A stretch of DNA of 32,248 nt from Treponema sp. (GTDB lineage Bacteria; Spirochaetota; Spirochaetia; Treponematales; Treponemataceae), in assembly GCA_016297805.1 (NCBI GenBank), contig JAEDFX010000014.1, positions 1 through 32,248 on the forward strand, read 5' to 3'. Below the pieces are notes generated by a model, which was not told the DNA's origin, made no database searches, and worked only from the letters and a program-made list of their open reading frames with translations. The position numbers and the translations under genes were made by a program. Shown one piece after another: positions 17,220-25,252 of this stretch; the first letter of the stretch is position 1; each line of letters begins with the position of its first letter.

Positions 17220-18026
17220 CTAAATACCTCCTCCGGAAATATCAGTAAATAATTGTTCAATGTCTGCAAAACCTTTATTAAAGGAACGTACAAAGAAATC
17301 GATAATATTAGGCATTACAAAAGCAACAATGGTAAATGCAACCAAAATCATAATTGGAAATCCTTCAGAAAGAAGATTCATCTGAGGAGCGGCTTTTGTT
17401 AATAGACCAGTACATACCGTAATAAGACATAAAGTTCCCATAACAGGCAGAGCTATTACCAGTGCATCAGCAAAGAGACTTGAAAGTCCTTTTATCATAA
17501 AAGTAACAATTTGATTACCATTATTAACTATACTGATAGCATTCAAAGATGAAAAACTTGTTACCAACCCTTTAAAAAATAATCTCTGAAACCATTGTGT
17601 CTGCATAAAAACAAGCATGGCCACCAGATTAAAAAACTGTCCCATTAAAGGATTTTCAACCTGTGATAAAGAATCGTAGGAGCTGGCTGCACTTAATCCC
17701 ATCTGAAAGGCTAGAAATTGTCCAGCCGCACTGAAAGCAGCAAATATGATAGTAATATAAAAACCTATAATAATACCGATTAAAGCTTCACCAATTAAAA
17801 TCAAAATATAAAGTAAAGAAAAAGTTCCATCTTCGGTGATATATGGAGCATAAATACTGAAATCTACTGTTCCAAAAATAAAAAATGCCATATATCCAGC
17901 AAGAGCAATTTTCGCAACACGAGGTGTTGCACGCATGGAAAACATAGGTAAAACCATTAATAATGCAAAACATCGTACAAAAATCAAGAGATATGCTGGA
18001 GCCTGTAATAAAATATTGTCTAGCAT
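17220..18026 (-). CDS. fliR: Flagellar export gate protein FliR
   Basis: Inner-membrane core component of the export gate (FliP5-Q4-R1 complex), one copy per gate. 268 residues with six hydrophobic segments spread over the whole length and the expected family features: an N-terminal helix A-P-A-Y-L-L-I-F-V-R-C and a mid-protein GLSAASSYDSLSQVENPLMG loop. ATG at 18026 with an AGAGAG-type ribosome site just after the fliQ stop. It is followed immediately by flhB. Nothing unusual. Confidence 0.96.
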   Translation of the reverse strand: MLDNILLQAPAYLLIFVRCFALLMVLPMFSMRATPRVAKIALAGYMAFFIFGTVDFSIYAPYITEDGTFSLLYILILIGEALIGIIIGFYITIIFAAFSAAGQFLAFQMGLSAASSYDSLSQVENPLMGQFFNLVAMLVFMQTQWFQRLFFKGLVTSFSSLNAISIVNNGNQIVTFMIKGLSSLFADALVIALPVMGTLCLITVCTGLLTKAAPQMNLLSEGFPIMILVAFTIVAFVMPNIIDFFVRSFNKGFADIEQLFTDISGGGI

Positions 18027-18036
18027 ATTCTACTCT

Positions 18037-18306
18037 CTATTTTGCAAAATCCGGTATTCTCTGAAAAAGATTAATTGTATATTCTCCTAATGAGGTAAAC
18101 ATGAATCCACCAAGAAAAGCAATACAAAAAAGAACTGCAAGAAGTTTTGGTAAGAAAGTCAAAGTCTGTTCCTGAATAGAAGTTGTAGCCTGAAAAATTG
18201 CAATAATCAAACCAACAATTAAAGCAAGTCCCAAAACAGGACCAATTAAAGAGATAACCTGTGTTACAGCACCACGCATTAAAACAACAATTGTATCTAT
18301 AGTCAT
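18037..18306 (-). CDS. fliQ: Flagellar export gate protein FliQ
   Basis: Small two-helix inner-membrane gate protein, 89 residues, exact family length. Helices lie at about 15-38 and 50-72, with the conserved patch A-I-F-Q-A-T-T-S-I-Q-E-Q-T-L between them, which forms the helical hairpins packing around FliP/FliR. ATG at 18306 with a GGGGGAT ribosome site. Its position between fliP and fliR is the standard one. Confidence 0.97.
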   Translation of the reverse strand: MTIDTIVVLMRGAVTQVISLIGPVLGLALIVGLIIAIFQATTSIQEQTLTFLPKLLAVLFCIAFLGGFMFTSLGEYTINLFQRIPDFAK

Positions 18307-18320
18307 ATTTTATCCCCCTA

Positions 18321-19136
18321 TTACTTTATAACTGAAACAAACAACTGCTGAGTTAAGAGTCCCCAACCATCTACAAGAACAAATAATATAAGCTTAAACG
18401 GCATAGAAATTTGCACCGGTGGAAGCATCATCATACCCATAGCCATAAGAATACTTGCAACAACCATATCAATAATAATAAACGGTATATACAGCAGTAC
18501 ACCTATTTTAAAAGCTACAGTTAATTCATGAAGTATATATGATGGTACAAGAATATGAGTTGGGACATCTGCCAAAGTATTTGGTTTTTCCATTTTAGCC
18601 ATATTCATAAACATCTTGATATATGAAGTATCATCTGCCATCTGAGAATACATAAACATTCTCAAAGGTGCCTCTGCTTCATGATAAGCTTCTTCGATTG
18701 TAATTTCACTGTTAGACAATGGCTTGTATGCCTTTTCATAGATAGAAGTAAAAGTAGGCCACATTGCAAATAATGTCATAAAAAAAGCAATACCATTTAA
18801 TACTGCAGTTGGAGGAACCTGCTGTAAAGATAAGGCTCGTTTAATAAAATCAAGTACAATAGAAAATCTCAAGAAACATGTAACAAGAATCAGAATACTT
18901 GGAGCAAGAGTAAGAACTGTAAGAATTAAAAGTAATCTTACAGAAAAAGCGACTTCTCTTCCCGTTTGAGGTTCCGTAATCTGAACTGCCACATTAGGAA
19001 CAATAGAACCTCTCACATTCTGGTTCATTTCAGTTGTTCCATTAGTTGATCCCTGTGGAAAATTTTGAGCAGTAAGTATTCCTGTTAATGAAAAACAGAG
19101 GAAAAACAAAACTAAAAACTTTTTGATCTTATTCAT
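18321..19136 (-). CDS. fliP: Flagellar export gate protein FliP
   Basis: Pore-forming member of the flagellar export gate, 271 residues. A cleavable signal peptide is visible at the start (M-N-K-I-K-K then a hydrophobic run ending G-I-L-T-A-Q, about residue 24), as in most FliP proteins. Conserved features follow: LTLAPSILILVTCFLRFSIV, RALSLQQVPPTAVLNGIAFF, and the final MGMMMLPPVQISMPFKLILFVLVDGW. ATG at 19136, one base after the fliO stop, with AGAGGA inside the end of fliO, so the two are probably co-translated. Confidence 0.97.
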   Translation of the reverse strand: MNKIKKFLVLFFLCFSLTGILTAQNFPQGSTNGTTEMNQNVRGSIVPNVAVQITEPQTGREVAFSVRLLLILTVLTLAPSILILVTCFLRFSIVLDFIKRALSLQQVPPTAVLNGIAFFMTLFAMWPTFTSIYEKAYKPLSNSEITIEEAYHEAEAPLRMFMYSQMADDTSYIKMFMNMAKMEKPNTLADVPTHILVPSYILHELTVAFKIGVLLYIPFIIIDMVVASILMAMGMMMLPPVQISMPFKLILFVLVDGWGLLTQQLFVSVIK

Positions 19137-19137
19137 T

Positions 19138-19740
19138 TTATTCCTCTGACTGATTATTAAATAAATTATCTACCTGATTTTCAGTATCTGAAAAAACACT
19201 CTTCTGTTTATTTCCTTTTACGAGGAACATATCTAAAACTTCAGAAAAACTAGAAGGTTTTTTTGTATTATTCTTTTTATCTGCGCTAAGGTTCATAGCT
19301 TTGATTAATTCATCATCCTGAATTTCGCCGAGTAAAGTAATATTATCTTCAGTAACTCCAATCAAATATGCTTTATCAATAAGAGTAATAACTTCTATTG
19401 TTTTACCTGGAGCAATATTTATATAAGCAGCACGTCTTAAATAGTCATCATCGGTTTTTACAACATTTGTTTTCTTTTTTATAAACCACAAAACTCCGTA
19501 TATTAATGCAATAACAATCAAAAGAACAACAATCATTCTAATAAAAACACCAGCAGTTGAAGTTCCTTTATAATTTTGAGACGCATCAACAGACATAGCA
19601 CTATCATCAGAGAGGACAATAGAATTTTCTGTAATCTGTATTGAATCTTCCGATACGGAATCTGTTGACTGAGAATAAATATTAAAGGCAGCAATACAAA
19701 TAAGCATTGCCGCTATTATAAATCTTTTAAAATTTCCCAA
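19138..19740 (-). CDS. fliO: Flagellar export assembly protein FliO (FliZ)
   Basis: FliO/FliZ helps assemble the FliP ring. 200 residues: a signal-like N-terminal hydrophobic helix (about 6-23, ending N-I-Y-S-Q), a Ser/Asp-rich periplasmic stretch, a second membrane helix (about 65-87) and then a cytoplasmic domain with the FliO pattern G-K-T-I-E-V-I-T-L-I-D-K-A-Y-L-I-G-V-T. The start is a TTG at 19740 supported by GGGTGGG 5 bases upstream and by the complete signal-like helix it gives; the next ATG is 11 codons in and would cut that helix. FliO is poorly conserved in general, so naming rests on both pattern and position before fliP. Confidence 0.88.
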   Translation of the reverse strand: MGNFKRFIIAAMLICIAAFNIYSQSTDSVSEDSIQITENSIVLSDDSAMSVDASQNYKGTSTAGVFIRMIVVLLIVIALIYGVLWFIKKKTNVVKTDDDYLRRAAYINIAPGKTIEVITLIDKAYLIGVTEDNITLLGEIQDDELIKAMNLSADKKNNTKKPSSFSEVLDMFLVKGNKQKSVFSDTENQVDNLFNNQSEE

Positions 19741-19765
19741 TTTTTCCCACCCTAATAAAATTGGT

Positions 19766-20998
19766 TTAGTTTAATTCGTTTACACGCTCCATTGGAGAAA
19801 GGATTTCAGTTACACGAACACCGAAGTTTTCATCGATGACTACAACTTCTCCTTTAGCAATAGGTTTATGATTTACAAGAATATCTACAGGTTCACCGGC
19901 AAGTTTATCAAGCTCAATGATTGTACCTTCACCCATACCAAGAATATCTTTAATAGATTTCTTTGTACGACCAAGTTCTACAGTCATTTCCATGAAAACA
20001 TCCATAATCAAACTGATGTTTCCCTGTTCTCCAGCATTCATTCCTGTCTGTAAAGATGGATACTGTAACTGCTGAACATTTGGTACATTCATTCCCATGT
20101 TCATACCCATATTTGGCATACCGCCCATCTGCTGCATACCACCCATAGGCATTCCCATATTCTGCATGCCGCCCATCTGCTGCATACCACCCATAGGCAT
20201 TCCCATGTTCATACCCATATTCTGCATGCCGCCCATCTGCTGCATACCACCCATATTCTGCATACCGCCCATCTGTCCCATTGATGCAGAACCAGAAGCA
20301 GGAGCCTCCATTCCACCTAAATCAATTGGACTTAAAGCTGCAGCATCATCTTCACCACCAAGAGCTTTAGTAATGCCTTCAGCAGCATCACCACCGATAC
20401 ATTCCCATAAAGTATATGCTTTTCCATCAAGTGTTAAAGGATAACTTGCAAGTACAAAATCTCCCTGTGGGAACATAATCATAGCTTTTGATTCATTAAT
20501 TGATTCAGGAGTTGCATATGCAAGTCCCGGTACTTTACCAACTGAATCAATCTGAGTAATTTCAGCACTGATGAGAGTAGCAATAAATTCAGAAACAACA
20601 GAAAGAACCATATCATCTACTTCAGTTGCTTCCTCTGAACTTACAAGCTGGAAAATCTTAAGAGCAAATTCAGGAGCCAACAAATACAAATGGCTACCTT
20701 TAATACCTTGATTATAATCAGCAACAACACCAATCACAACCTCAGGCAACTTTGACAAAACTCTGTCTCTGTTAGATTCTTCAACAACAGGCTTATCACA
20801 AGTAAAACTAGCACTGGTTGTTTTATTAATATTTTCTTCTACTTTTGGCTGAAGATCATCTGCCAGTTTCTGAAGAGTTGGAATATCAAAATTATATGTT
20901 GGACCATTACCAACGTGACCAGATGAATTTAAACCGTCAATTGCAACACCAGAAAGCAATGCATCAATTTCATCCTGTGAGATAGCACCATCACTCAT
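19766..20998 (-). CDS. fliY: Flagellar C-ring protein FliY/FliN with Met-Gly repeat
   Basis: C-ring (switch) protein of the FliY type: 410 residues rather than the ~130 of enteric FliN. The N-terminus carries I-S-Q-D-E-I-D-A-L-L-S, the same motif as in FliM. A CheC-like domain spans about 45-215, then a Met/Gly/Gln repeat (240-304), then the C-terminal SpoA (FliN) domain (about 325-405) with V-E-L-G-R-T-K-K-S-I-K and NFGVRVTEILSPMERV. FliY/FliN binds the export ATPase regulator FliH and may have CheY-P phosphatase activity; I cannot confirm the phosphatase residues. Its ATG overlaps the fliM end by 8 bases (ATGAGTGA), implying coupled translation. Confidence 0.93.
   Translation of the reverse strand: MSDGAISQDEIDALLSGVAIDGLNSSGHVGNGPTYNFDIPTLQKLADDLQPKVEENINKTTSASFTCDKPVVEESNRDRVLSKLPEVVIGVVADYNQGIKGSHLYLLAPEFALKIFQLVSSEEATEVDDMVLSVVSEFIATLISAEITQIDSVGKVPGLAYATPESINESKAMIMFPQGDFVLASYPLTLDGKAYTLWECIGGDAAEGITKALGGEDDAAALSPIDLGGMEAPASGSASMGQMGGMQNMGGMQQMGGMQNMGMNMGMPMGGMQQMGGMQNMGMPMGGMQQMGGMPNMGMNMGMNVPNVQQLQYPSLQTGMNAGEQGNISLIMDVFMEMTVELGRTKKSIKDILGMGEGTIIELDKLAGEPVDILVNHKPIAKGEVVVIDENFGVRVTEILSPMERVNELN
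20087..20281. repeat. In-frame Met/Gly/Gln-coding repeat inside fliY
   Basis: The plus strand shows near-identical blocks starting at about 20116, 20164 and 20224, each reading G-C-A-T-(A/G) then CCGCCCATCTGCTGCATACC. The offsets of 48 and 60 bases are multiples of three. They encode M-G-G-M-Q-Q-M-G-G-M and variants, residues 240-304 of FliY, on the minus strand. Copy-number change would lengthen or shorten the protein without a frameshift. Confidence 0.9.
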
Positions 20999-22028
20999 AT
21001 GTTTCGTCTCCTTCTACAGAAAGCTCTTCAAATTCGTCAGATTCAACGTTTTCAACTTTTCCTGTAATTTGTACTGCCATTTTTTTACCGACAACACCTG
21101 GCTGGCAGTAAAACTTTTTCATATTTCCTACACTTAGAGATAAAGGATCTCCAACTTTTATATTTGAAAGACGTACAACATCACCAACACGCAATGAAAG
21201 AACGTCTCGAATAGGCAAATTAATTGTTCCAAAATCAGCAACAACATCCATGTCTACAGAAGTTAACTGCTGCTTAATAGTTCCCAAGTACTGAGTTGTT
21301 GAACTCTTACGTACAGAAGAGAACCAGAACTGTGATGAAAGTTTTGAAATAATTGGTTCAAGAACCAAATATGGGATACAGAAGTTCATCATACCTTCTT
21401 CATCACCGACCTTAGTTTCCAATGTGATTAATACAACCATTTCTGTTGGAGGTACAATCTGTGCAAACTGAGGATTTGTTTCAATCTGTGCAAAACGAGG
21501 ACGCAAATCAATAACCTGAGTCCAAGCTTCACGAATATTAGCAAGAATACGTACAATAACGCCTTCCATTACTTCCTGTTCAATATCTGTAAGATCTCGG
21601 TTTTTATTACCAGTTGTAGCACCACGTCCACCGAACAAACGGTCAATCATACAGAAAGTAATTGCAGGGTCAATTTCCAAAACCGCATTACCCTTCAATG
21701 GATCCATATTGATTACTGCCAGAGTTGTAGGAGTTGGAATAGAACGAATAAATTCCTCATAAGTAAGCTGATCTACCGAAGCAACGTGTACATGAACAAG
21801 AGAACGTAACTGAGCAGACAAGGAAGTTGTTGTTAAACGAGCAAAGGTCTCATGCATATTTGAGACCGTACGCAACTGTTCCTTAGAGAACTTATCAGGA
21901 CGTTTAAAGTCATAAATCTTTATTTTACGAGCACTATTAACCGGCTTAAAATCATCAACTTCAGAATCACCTGAGCTGATAGCTGTAAGCAACTGGTCAA
22001 TTTCATCCTGTGACAGAACCTCGTTCAT
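20991..22028 (-). CDS. fliM: Flagellar motor switch protein FliM
   Basis: C-ring protein linking CheY-P binding to motor reversal. 345 residues. The N-terminal CheY-binding peptide L-S-Q-D-E-I-D-Q-L-L is followed by the middle CheC-like domain with RSIPTPTTLAVINMDPLKG and the G-G-R-G segment of the FliG interface, and then the C-terminal SpoA domain (about 255-325) with DVVADFGTINLPIRDVLSL. ATG at 22028 with a GGTGGAAG ribosome site; the gene overlaps fliY by 8 bases at its end. Confidence 0.97.
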   Translation of the reverse strand: MNEVLSQDEIDQLLTAISSGDSEVDDFKPVNSARKIKIYDFKRPDKFSKEQLRTVSNMHETFARLTTTSLSAQLRSLVHVHVASVDQLTYEEFIRSIPTPTTLAVINMDPLKGNAVLEIDPAITFCMIDRLFGGRGATTGNKNRDLTDIEQEVMEGVIVRILANIREAWTQVIDLRPRFAQIETNPQFAQIVPPTEMVVLITLETKVGDEEGMMNFCIPYLVLEPIISKLSSQFWFSSVRKSSTTQYLGTIKQQLTSVDMDVVADFGTINLPIRDVLSLRVGDVVRLSNIKVGDPLSLSVGNMKKFYCQPGVVGKKMAVQITGKVENVESDEFEELSVEGDETYE

Positions 22029-22046
22029 GCAACTTCCACCTTACTT

Positions 22047-22601
22047 TTAGTTTTGCTCAATAACATCTTTCTGCTGGAAAACAACATCACGAATACGAGA
22101 ACTACTGAGAATTTTATCATTAATACCATTTTTGATTTCATTTTCAAGAGCATCTTCGTTATTTGTATTGCGTAATTCAGCCGCAGTCTTACCACTAAAA
22201 TATCGGCGTAAGAATGCTTTTAATTCAACTGTTCTCTGTGTAATTTCTGTTGATGTAGCTTTATCATCTTTTTTAAATGCTAAGGCAACATCAATACGAA
22301 CGGTTGCAGGAGGATCATCACATGTAGTTGTCTGGATTATACCTAAAGATGTATACCAGTCATAAATTTCTCTCTGACCAGATACATATTCCTCAGAAGA
22401 AGGAATTGCGGTAACTTGAGTACTATTTTTACTTGTGATCTTTACAGTAACTACTACTACTACTACTATTACAATAATTGCAGCAAGACCAATAATCACC
22501 CATTTTAACAAACCAGGCAGTAATCCGCCCATTCCACCTTTTTTCACTGGCGTTCCGCTTGAACCACCATCGTCAAGGTTAATTTCATCATCGTCTGCCA
22601 T
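22047..22601 (-). CDS. fliL: Flagellar basal-body protein FliL
   Basis: Single-pass membrane protein that surrounds and stabilises stators; needed for swimming or full torque in several bacteria. 184 residues: a cytoplasmic N-terminus with Asp/Gly-rich start, one membrane helix (about 31-53) containing an unusual run of Val, and a periplasmic domain with the family's T-I-Q-T-T-T-C-D-D-P-P-A-T-V-R-I-D-V and the C-terminal R-D-V-V-F-Q. ATG at 22601 with a strong GGAGGGG site. The Val run is encoded by a trinucleotide repeat. It lies between motB and fliM as in T. pallidum. Confidence 0.93.
   Translation of the reverse strand: MADDDEINLDDGGSSGTPVKKGGMGGLLPGLLKWVIIGLAAIIVIVVVVVVTVKITSKNSTQVTAIPSSEEYVSGQREIYDWYTSLGIIQTTTCDDPPATVRIDVALAFKKDDKATSTEITQRTVELKAFLRRYFSGKTAAELRNTNNEDALENEIKNGINDKILSSSRIRDVVFQQKDVIEQN
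22451..22468. repeat. (CTA)6 trinucleotide repeat in fliL
   Basis: Six consecutive CTA units on the plus strand encode successive Val codons (GTA) in the FliL membrane helix on the minus strand. It is an in-frame simple repeat that could vary the helix length. Confidence 0.75.
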
Positions 22602-22637
22602 TTCCCCTCCAGCAAAACAATACTAGGTATTGTAACA

Positions 22638-23366
22638 TTAAAAATGTCCTTCGTCTAGAATTATTATATCCACACGTCTGTTGTAAGCTCTCGCCTCAGC
22701 CGTATCATTGGAAAATTTCGGTCTTGTATCAGCATAGCCGGCAACCGAAAAATTATTTTCCTTTACTCCATAATCGGCAAGATAATGAAGAACATTAACA
22801 GCTCTTGTAGCAGAAAGCTCCCAATTACTTGGAAACTGAGAATACTCTTTAACCGGAGTATTATCTGTATGTCCTTCAATTCTAAAACGACGTCCTTTTA
22901 ATTCATCAGACTTAAAAAATTCCGCAAGACGAAGCAATGTTTCTCTAGTTTCATTTATATTTAATTCTGCACTACCTTCTTCAAAAAAATTATCAGAAAG
23001 CAATGTAATGATTAAACCTCGTTCATCACTTGTAATGGTAATTTTATTAGATTTTACATCAGGTGCAAAAAGACTTACCGCCTTCTTCTTAGCCAATCCT
23101 AAAGACTTACCTTTTTCCAGAGATGGCAAAGCATTAATATTATTACCTAAATCTGAAAGCTGACCTGCTGACAAAGAAAGACCACCAGAAACAGATTCTG
23201 TTTCCTGCATCTGGAGAGACTGTGTAATTGTAGCCATCTGGGTAACATCTACTTCTGAAGGGTTATACATCATTACGAAGAAACACAACATCAGTGTAAT
23301 CATGTCACCATAAGTACCTTGCCAGGCGGTGGATGGTTTCTCAGGTTCTTTAGCTTTTTTTCCCAT
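22638..23366 (-). CDS. motB: Flagellar stator protein MotB
   Basis: Stator subunit that anchors MotA to peptidoglycan and carries the ion-binding aspartate. 242 residues. A single membrane helix (about 20-38) starts with Gly-Asp at 20-21; Asp21 is the expected proton/sodium-binding residue. A plug/linker region follows, then the OmpA-like peptidoglycan-binding domain (about 115-235) with RRFRIEGHTDNTPVKEYS, NWELSATRAVNVL and YNRRVDIIIL. ATG at 23366, 21 bases after motA, with only a weak ribosome site. Confidence 0.96.
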   Translation of the reverse strand: MGKKAKEPEKPSTAWQGTYGDMITLMLCFFVMMYNPSEVDVTQMATITQSLQMQETESVSGGLSLSAGQLSDLGNNINALPSLEKGKSLGLAKKKAVSLFAPDVKSNKITITSDERGLIITLLSDNFFEEGSAELNINETRETLLRLAEFFKSDELKGRRFRIEGHTDNTPVKEYSQFPSNWELSATRAVNVLHYLADYGVKENNFSVAGYADTRPKFSNDTAEARAYNRRVDIIILDEGHF

Positions 23367-23387
23367 CTATTTATTACCTATTATAAA

Positions 23388-24170
23388 TTAGTCTTTCAAA
23401 ACGTCTGCTTCAATTGCTTTTCTTGATACTGGATCAAGATATGTAAGAAGCTTCTGTGCCATAATACGAGGGTTTTCACCTGCCTGAATAGCAAGAACAC
23501 CTTCAATAATCATTTCTTTTGAACGCATTTCCTGAGCATTATGTGCAAGAAGTTTTGTGGCAAAAGGTGTAATCAACCAGTTGGCCATCATAGACCCGTA
23601 CAAAGTTGTAATCAAGGCAACGGCCATGTTTGGACCGAGGGATGATTTATCTGCAAGGTTGTTCAACATACCAATAAGACCTACTACTGTACCCATCATA
23701 CCAAAACCAGGAGCAAATCCGGCCCAAGCATTGATAAGTCCAATCCATTCCATATGGCGGGCTTCAACCTGGTTCATTTCATTTTCCATGATTGCACGAA
23801 TAATATTTCCGTCAGTACCATCAACTACAAGACGAAGTCCCATTTTCATAAATGGATCTTCCAAATCATCAAGACCATCTTCCAAAGCAAGAATACCTTC
23901 ACGGCGGGCTTTTTCAGAAAGGGCCTGCATATTAATTACAATATTTTTTTCACCAAAATCCGGAATCTTGAAAGCACGTCCCATAATCTTGAACATACCT
24001 AAAGCCTTCTTTAAAGGACAGGCAATAAACATGGCAAAATAAGAACCACCAATTGTCATGGCAGCAGATGGAAGGTCCAAAATACCGCCCATTGTACCAC
24101 CAGATGTAACTACTGACATGACAATCATGGCAGCACCACCAACAATACCAACTATTGTAGCTATATCCAT
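23388..24170 (-). CDS. motA: Flagellar stator protein MotA
   Basis: Four-helix stator subunit forming the ion-conducting pentamer around MotB. 260 residues with helices at about 3-22, 33-52, 150-172 and 185-205. The cytoplasmic loop has the expected charged segments R-R-E-G-I-L-A-L-E-D-G-L-D and the family pattern APGFGMMGTVVGLIGML followed by LYGSMMANWLITPFA. The ATG at 24170 overlaps the flbD stop by one base (TAATG). Confidence 0.97.
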   Translation of the reverse strand: MDIATIVGIVGGAAMIVMSVVTSGGTMGGILDLPSAAMTIGGSYFAMFIACPLKKALGMFKIMGRAFKIPDFGEKNIVINMQALSEKARREGILALEDGLDDLEDPFMKMGLRLVVDGTDGNIIRAIMENEMNQVEARHMEWIGLINAWAGFAPGFGMMGTVVGLIGMLNNLADKSSLGPNMAVALITTLYGSMMANWLITPFATKLLAHNAQEMRSKEMIIEGVLAIQAGENPRIMAQKLLTYLDPVSRKAIEADVLKD

Positions 24171-24370
24171 TACAAGACCTCTTGTCTTTCAACACCGATA
24201 TTACGTCGGTATTCTATAATTTTTTCTATAAGTTCTTCGGGGGAATTTCTGACAATGATTTTGCGACCTGACAACATTGTTAAAGTTAAATCAGGAGTAG
24301 TTTCCATACTTTCAATCATGTGCGGATTCACCCAATATTTTTTCCCATCTAACCGCAATACATCTATCAT
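24170..24370 (-). CDS. flbD: Flagellar FlbD-family small protein
   Basis: 66 residues, the full size of the small FlbD family found before motA in spirochaete and Firmicute flagellar operons (not the Caulobacter regulator of the same name). Pattern: M-I-D-V-L-R-L-D-G-K-K-Y-W-V-N-P-H-M-I-E-S, then T-P-D-L-T-L-T-M-L-S-G-R-K-I-I-V. Its role is unknown; it is probably cytoplasmic. It is the first gene of this transcription unit, 22 bases downstream of a strong promoter -10 box. Stop and motA ATG overlap by one base. Confidence 0.93.
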   Translation of the reverse strand: MIDVLRLDGKKYWVNPHMIESMETTPDLTLTMLSGRKIIVRNSPEELIEKIIEYRRNIGVERQEVL

Positions 24371-24391
24371 ATGTTATATATACTCTTCCTA

Positions 24392-24419
24392 ATTATAATC
24401 TTTTTTATTTATATTTCAA
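24392..24419 (-). promoter_or_regulatory. Sigma-70-type promoter of the flagellar operon
   Basis: On the minus strand, -35 TTGAAA (24419-24414) and a perfect -10 TATAAT (24397-24392) are 16 bases apart. The predicted start is near 24385, giving a very short leader before flbD. The boxes look like the housekeeping consensus, so the operon that encodes sigma-28 is itself probably sigma-70-dependent. Confidence 0.7.
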
Positions 24420-24511
24420 TTATAATTTAATCTAAATAATCAGTATTTTTATATTTTTATAAAATTACGTTATAGATTAATATTTTTATTTAAAATTCCA
24501 CGGTGATTTTC

Positions 24512-24517
24512 TATAAT
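24512..24517 (+). promoter_or_regulatory. -10 box of the response regulator gene
   Basis: TATAAT on the plus strand lies 17 bases before the ATG. The hexamer 17 bases further upstream is TTTAAA, a poor -35, so this promoter may be weak or need an activator. GAGG at 24526-24529 supplies the ribosome site with 5-base spacing. Confidence 0.5.
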
Positions 24518-24534
24518 ACACAACCGAGGCAAAT

Positions 24535-25248
24535 ATGACAGATTCTAATCCATATATTTATATTATTGAAGATGAGGATGCTATAGCTAAATTAATCAGT
24601 TTATACCTTGAAAAATCAGCTATCAATTCAAAAATTTTTAATACAGCAGAAGATGCTCTTTCCACAATTAAAGAAGATCATACTCCAGATCTTATTATTT
24701 TGGACTTAAATCTGCCAGGAATGTGCGGTTTTGACTTCTTAAAAAATCTTAAAGAAATCTACAATACTAAAATGCCTTCTGTAATGATACTTTCTGCCCG
24801 AGATGCAGATGAAGACATTATTGAAGGATTGGGAATTGGTGCTGATGAATTCATTACAAAACCATTCTCCCCTAGCGTTCTTGTTGCAAGAGTTCAGGCC
24901 AATTTAAGACGTCAAAGCTTTGCAACAGCCAATGCAGAAGAATCTATCTGCTTTGGTGATTATGTATTACTTATGAGTAGTTGTGTTCTAAAAAAAGGCA
25001 CAAAAAAGATTCCTCTATCTACAAAAGAATATGAAGTACTTGAGTTTTTAGTAAAAAATGCAGGAAAGGTTTTATCTCCAGAGCTTATTTATCAGTCTGT
25101 CTGGAATGTAGAATTTGGCGATATTACAGCTGTTGCTGTATATATCCAGAGATTAAGAAAAAAGATTGAAAATGATGTTTCTAACTGTGAATACATTAAA
25201 ACTGAATTTGGTAAAGGTTACATTTTTAATAAAGAAACTATAAAATAA
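24535..25248 (+). CDS. OmpR/PhoB-type response regulator
   Basis: 237 residues. The receiver domain (about 5-120) has the acidic pocket Glu12/Asp13, the phospho-acceptor Asp57 in L-I-I-L-D-L-N-L-P-G, Ser87 and Lys109 in T-K-P-F. The C-terminal winged helix (about 140-232) has the OmpR pattern L-S-T-K-E-Y-E-V-L-E-F-L and VAVYIQRLRKKIE, with a final wing KTEFGKGYIF. It is a DNA-binding regulator paired with the kinase encoded 4 bases downstream. The target genes are unknown; the divergent flagellar operon is an obvious candidate. The ATG follows GAGG by 5 bases. Confidence 0.95.
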   Translation: MTDSNPYIYIIEDEDAIAKLISLYLEKSAINSKIFNTAEDALSTIKEDHTPDLIILDLNLPGMCGFDFLKNLKEIYNTKMPSVMILSARDADEDIIEGLGIGADEFITKPFSPSVLVARVQANLRRQSFATANAEESICFGDYVLLMSSCVLKKGTKKIPLSTKEYEVLEFLVKNAGKVLSPELIYQSVWNVEFGDITAVAVYIQRLRKKIENDVSNCEYIKTEFGKGYIFNKETIK

Positions 25249-25252
25249 CCTT

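Noticed and set aside
20097..20444. Plus-strand open frame rich in Pro, Ile and Cys opposite fliY
   Set aside because: It is the antisense reading of the Met/Gly repeat and has no start signals.
23557..24042. Plus-strand open frame of 161 codons opposite motA
   Set aside because: A mirror of the well-conserved motA; no ribosome site and no recognisable protein features.
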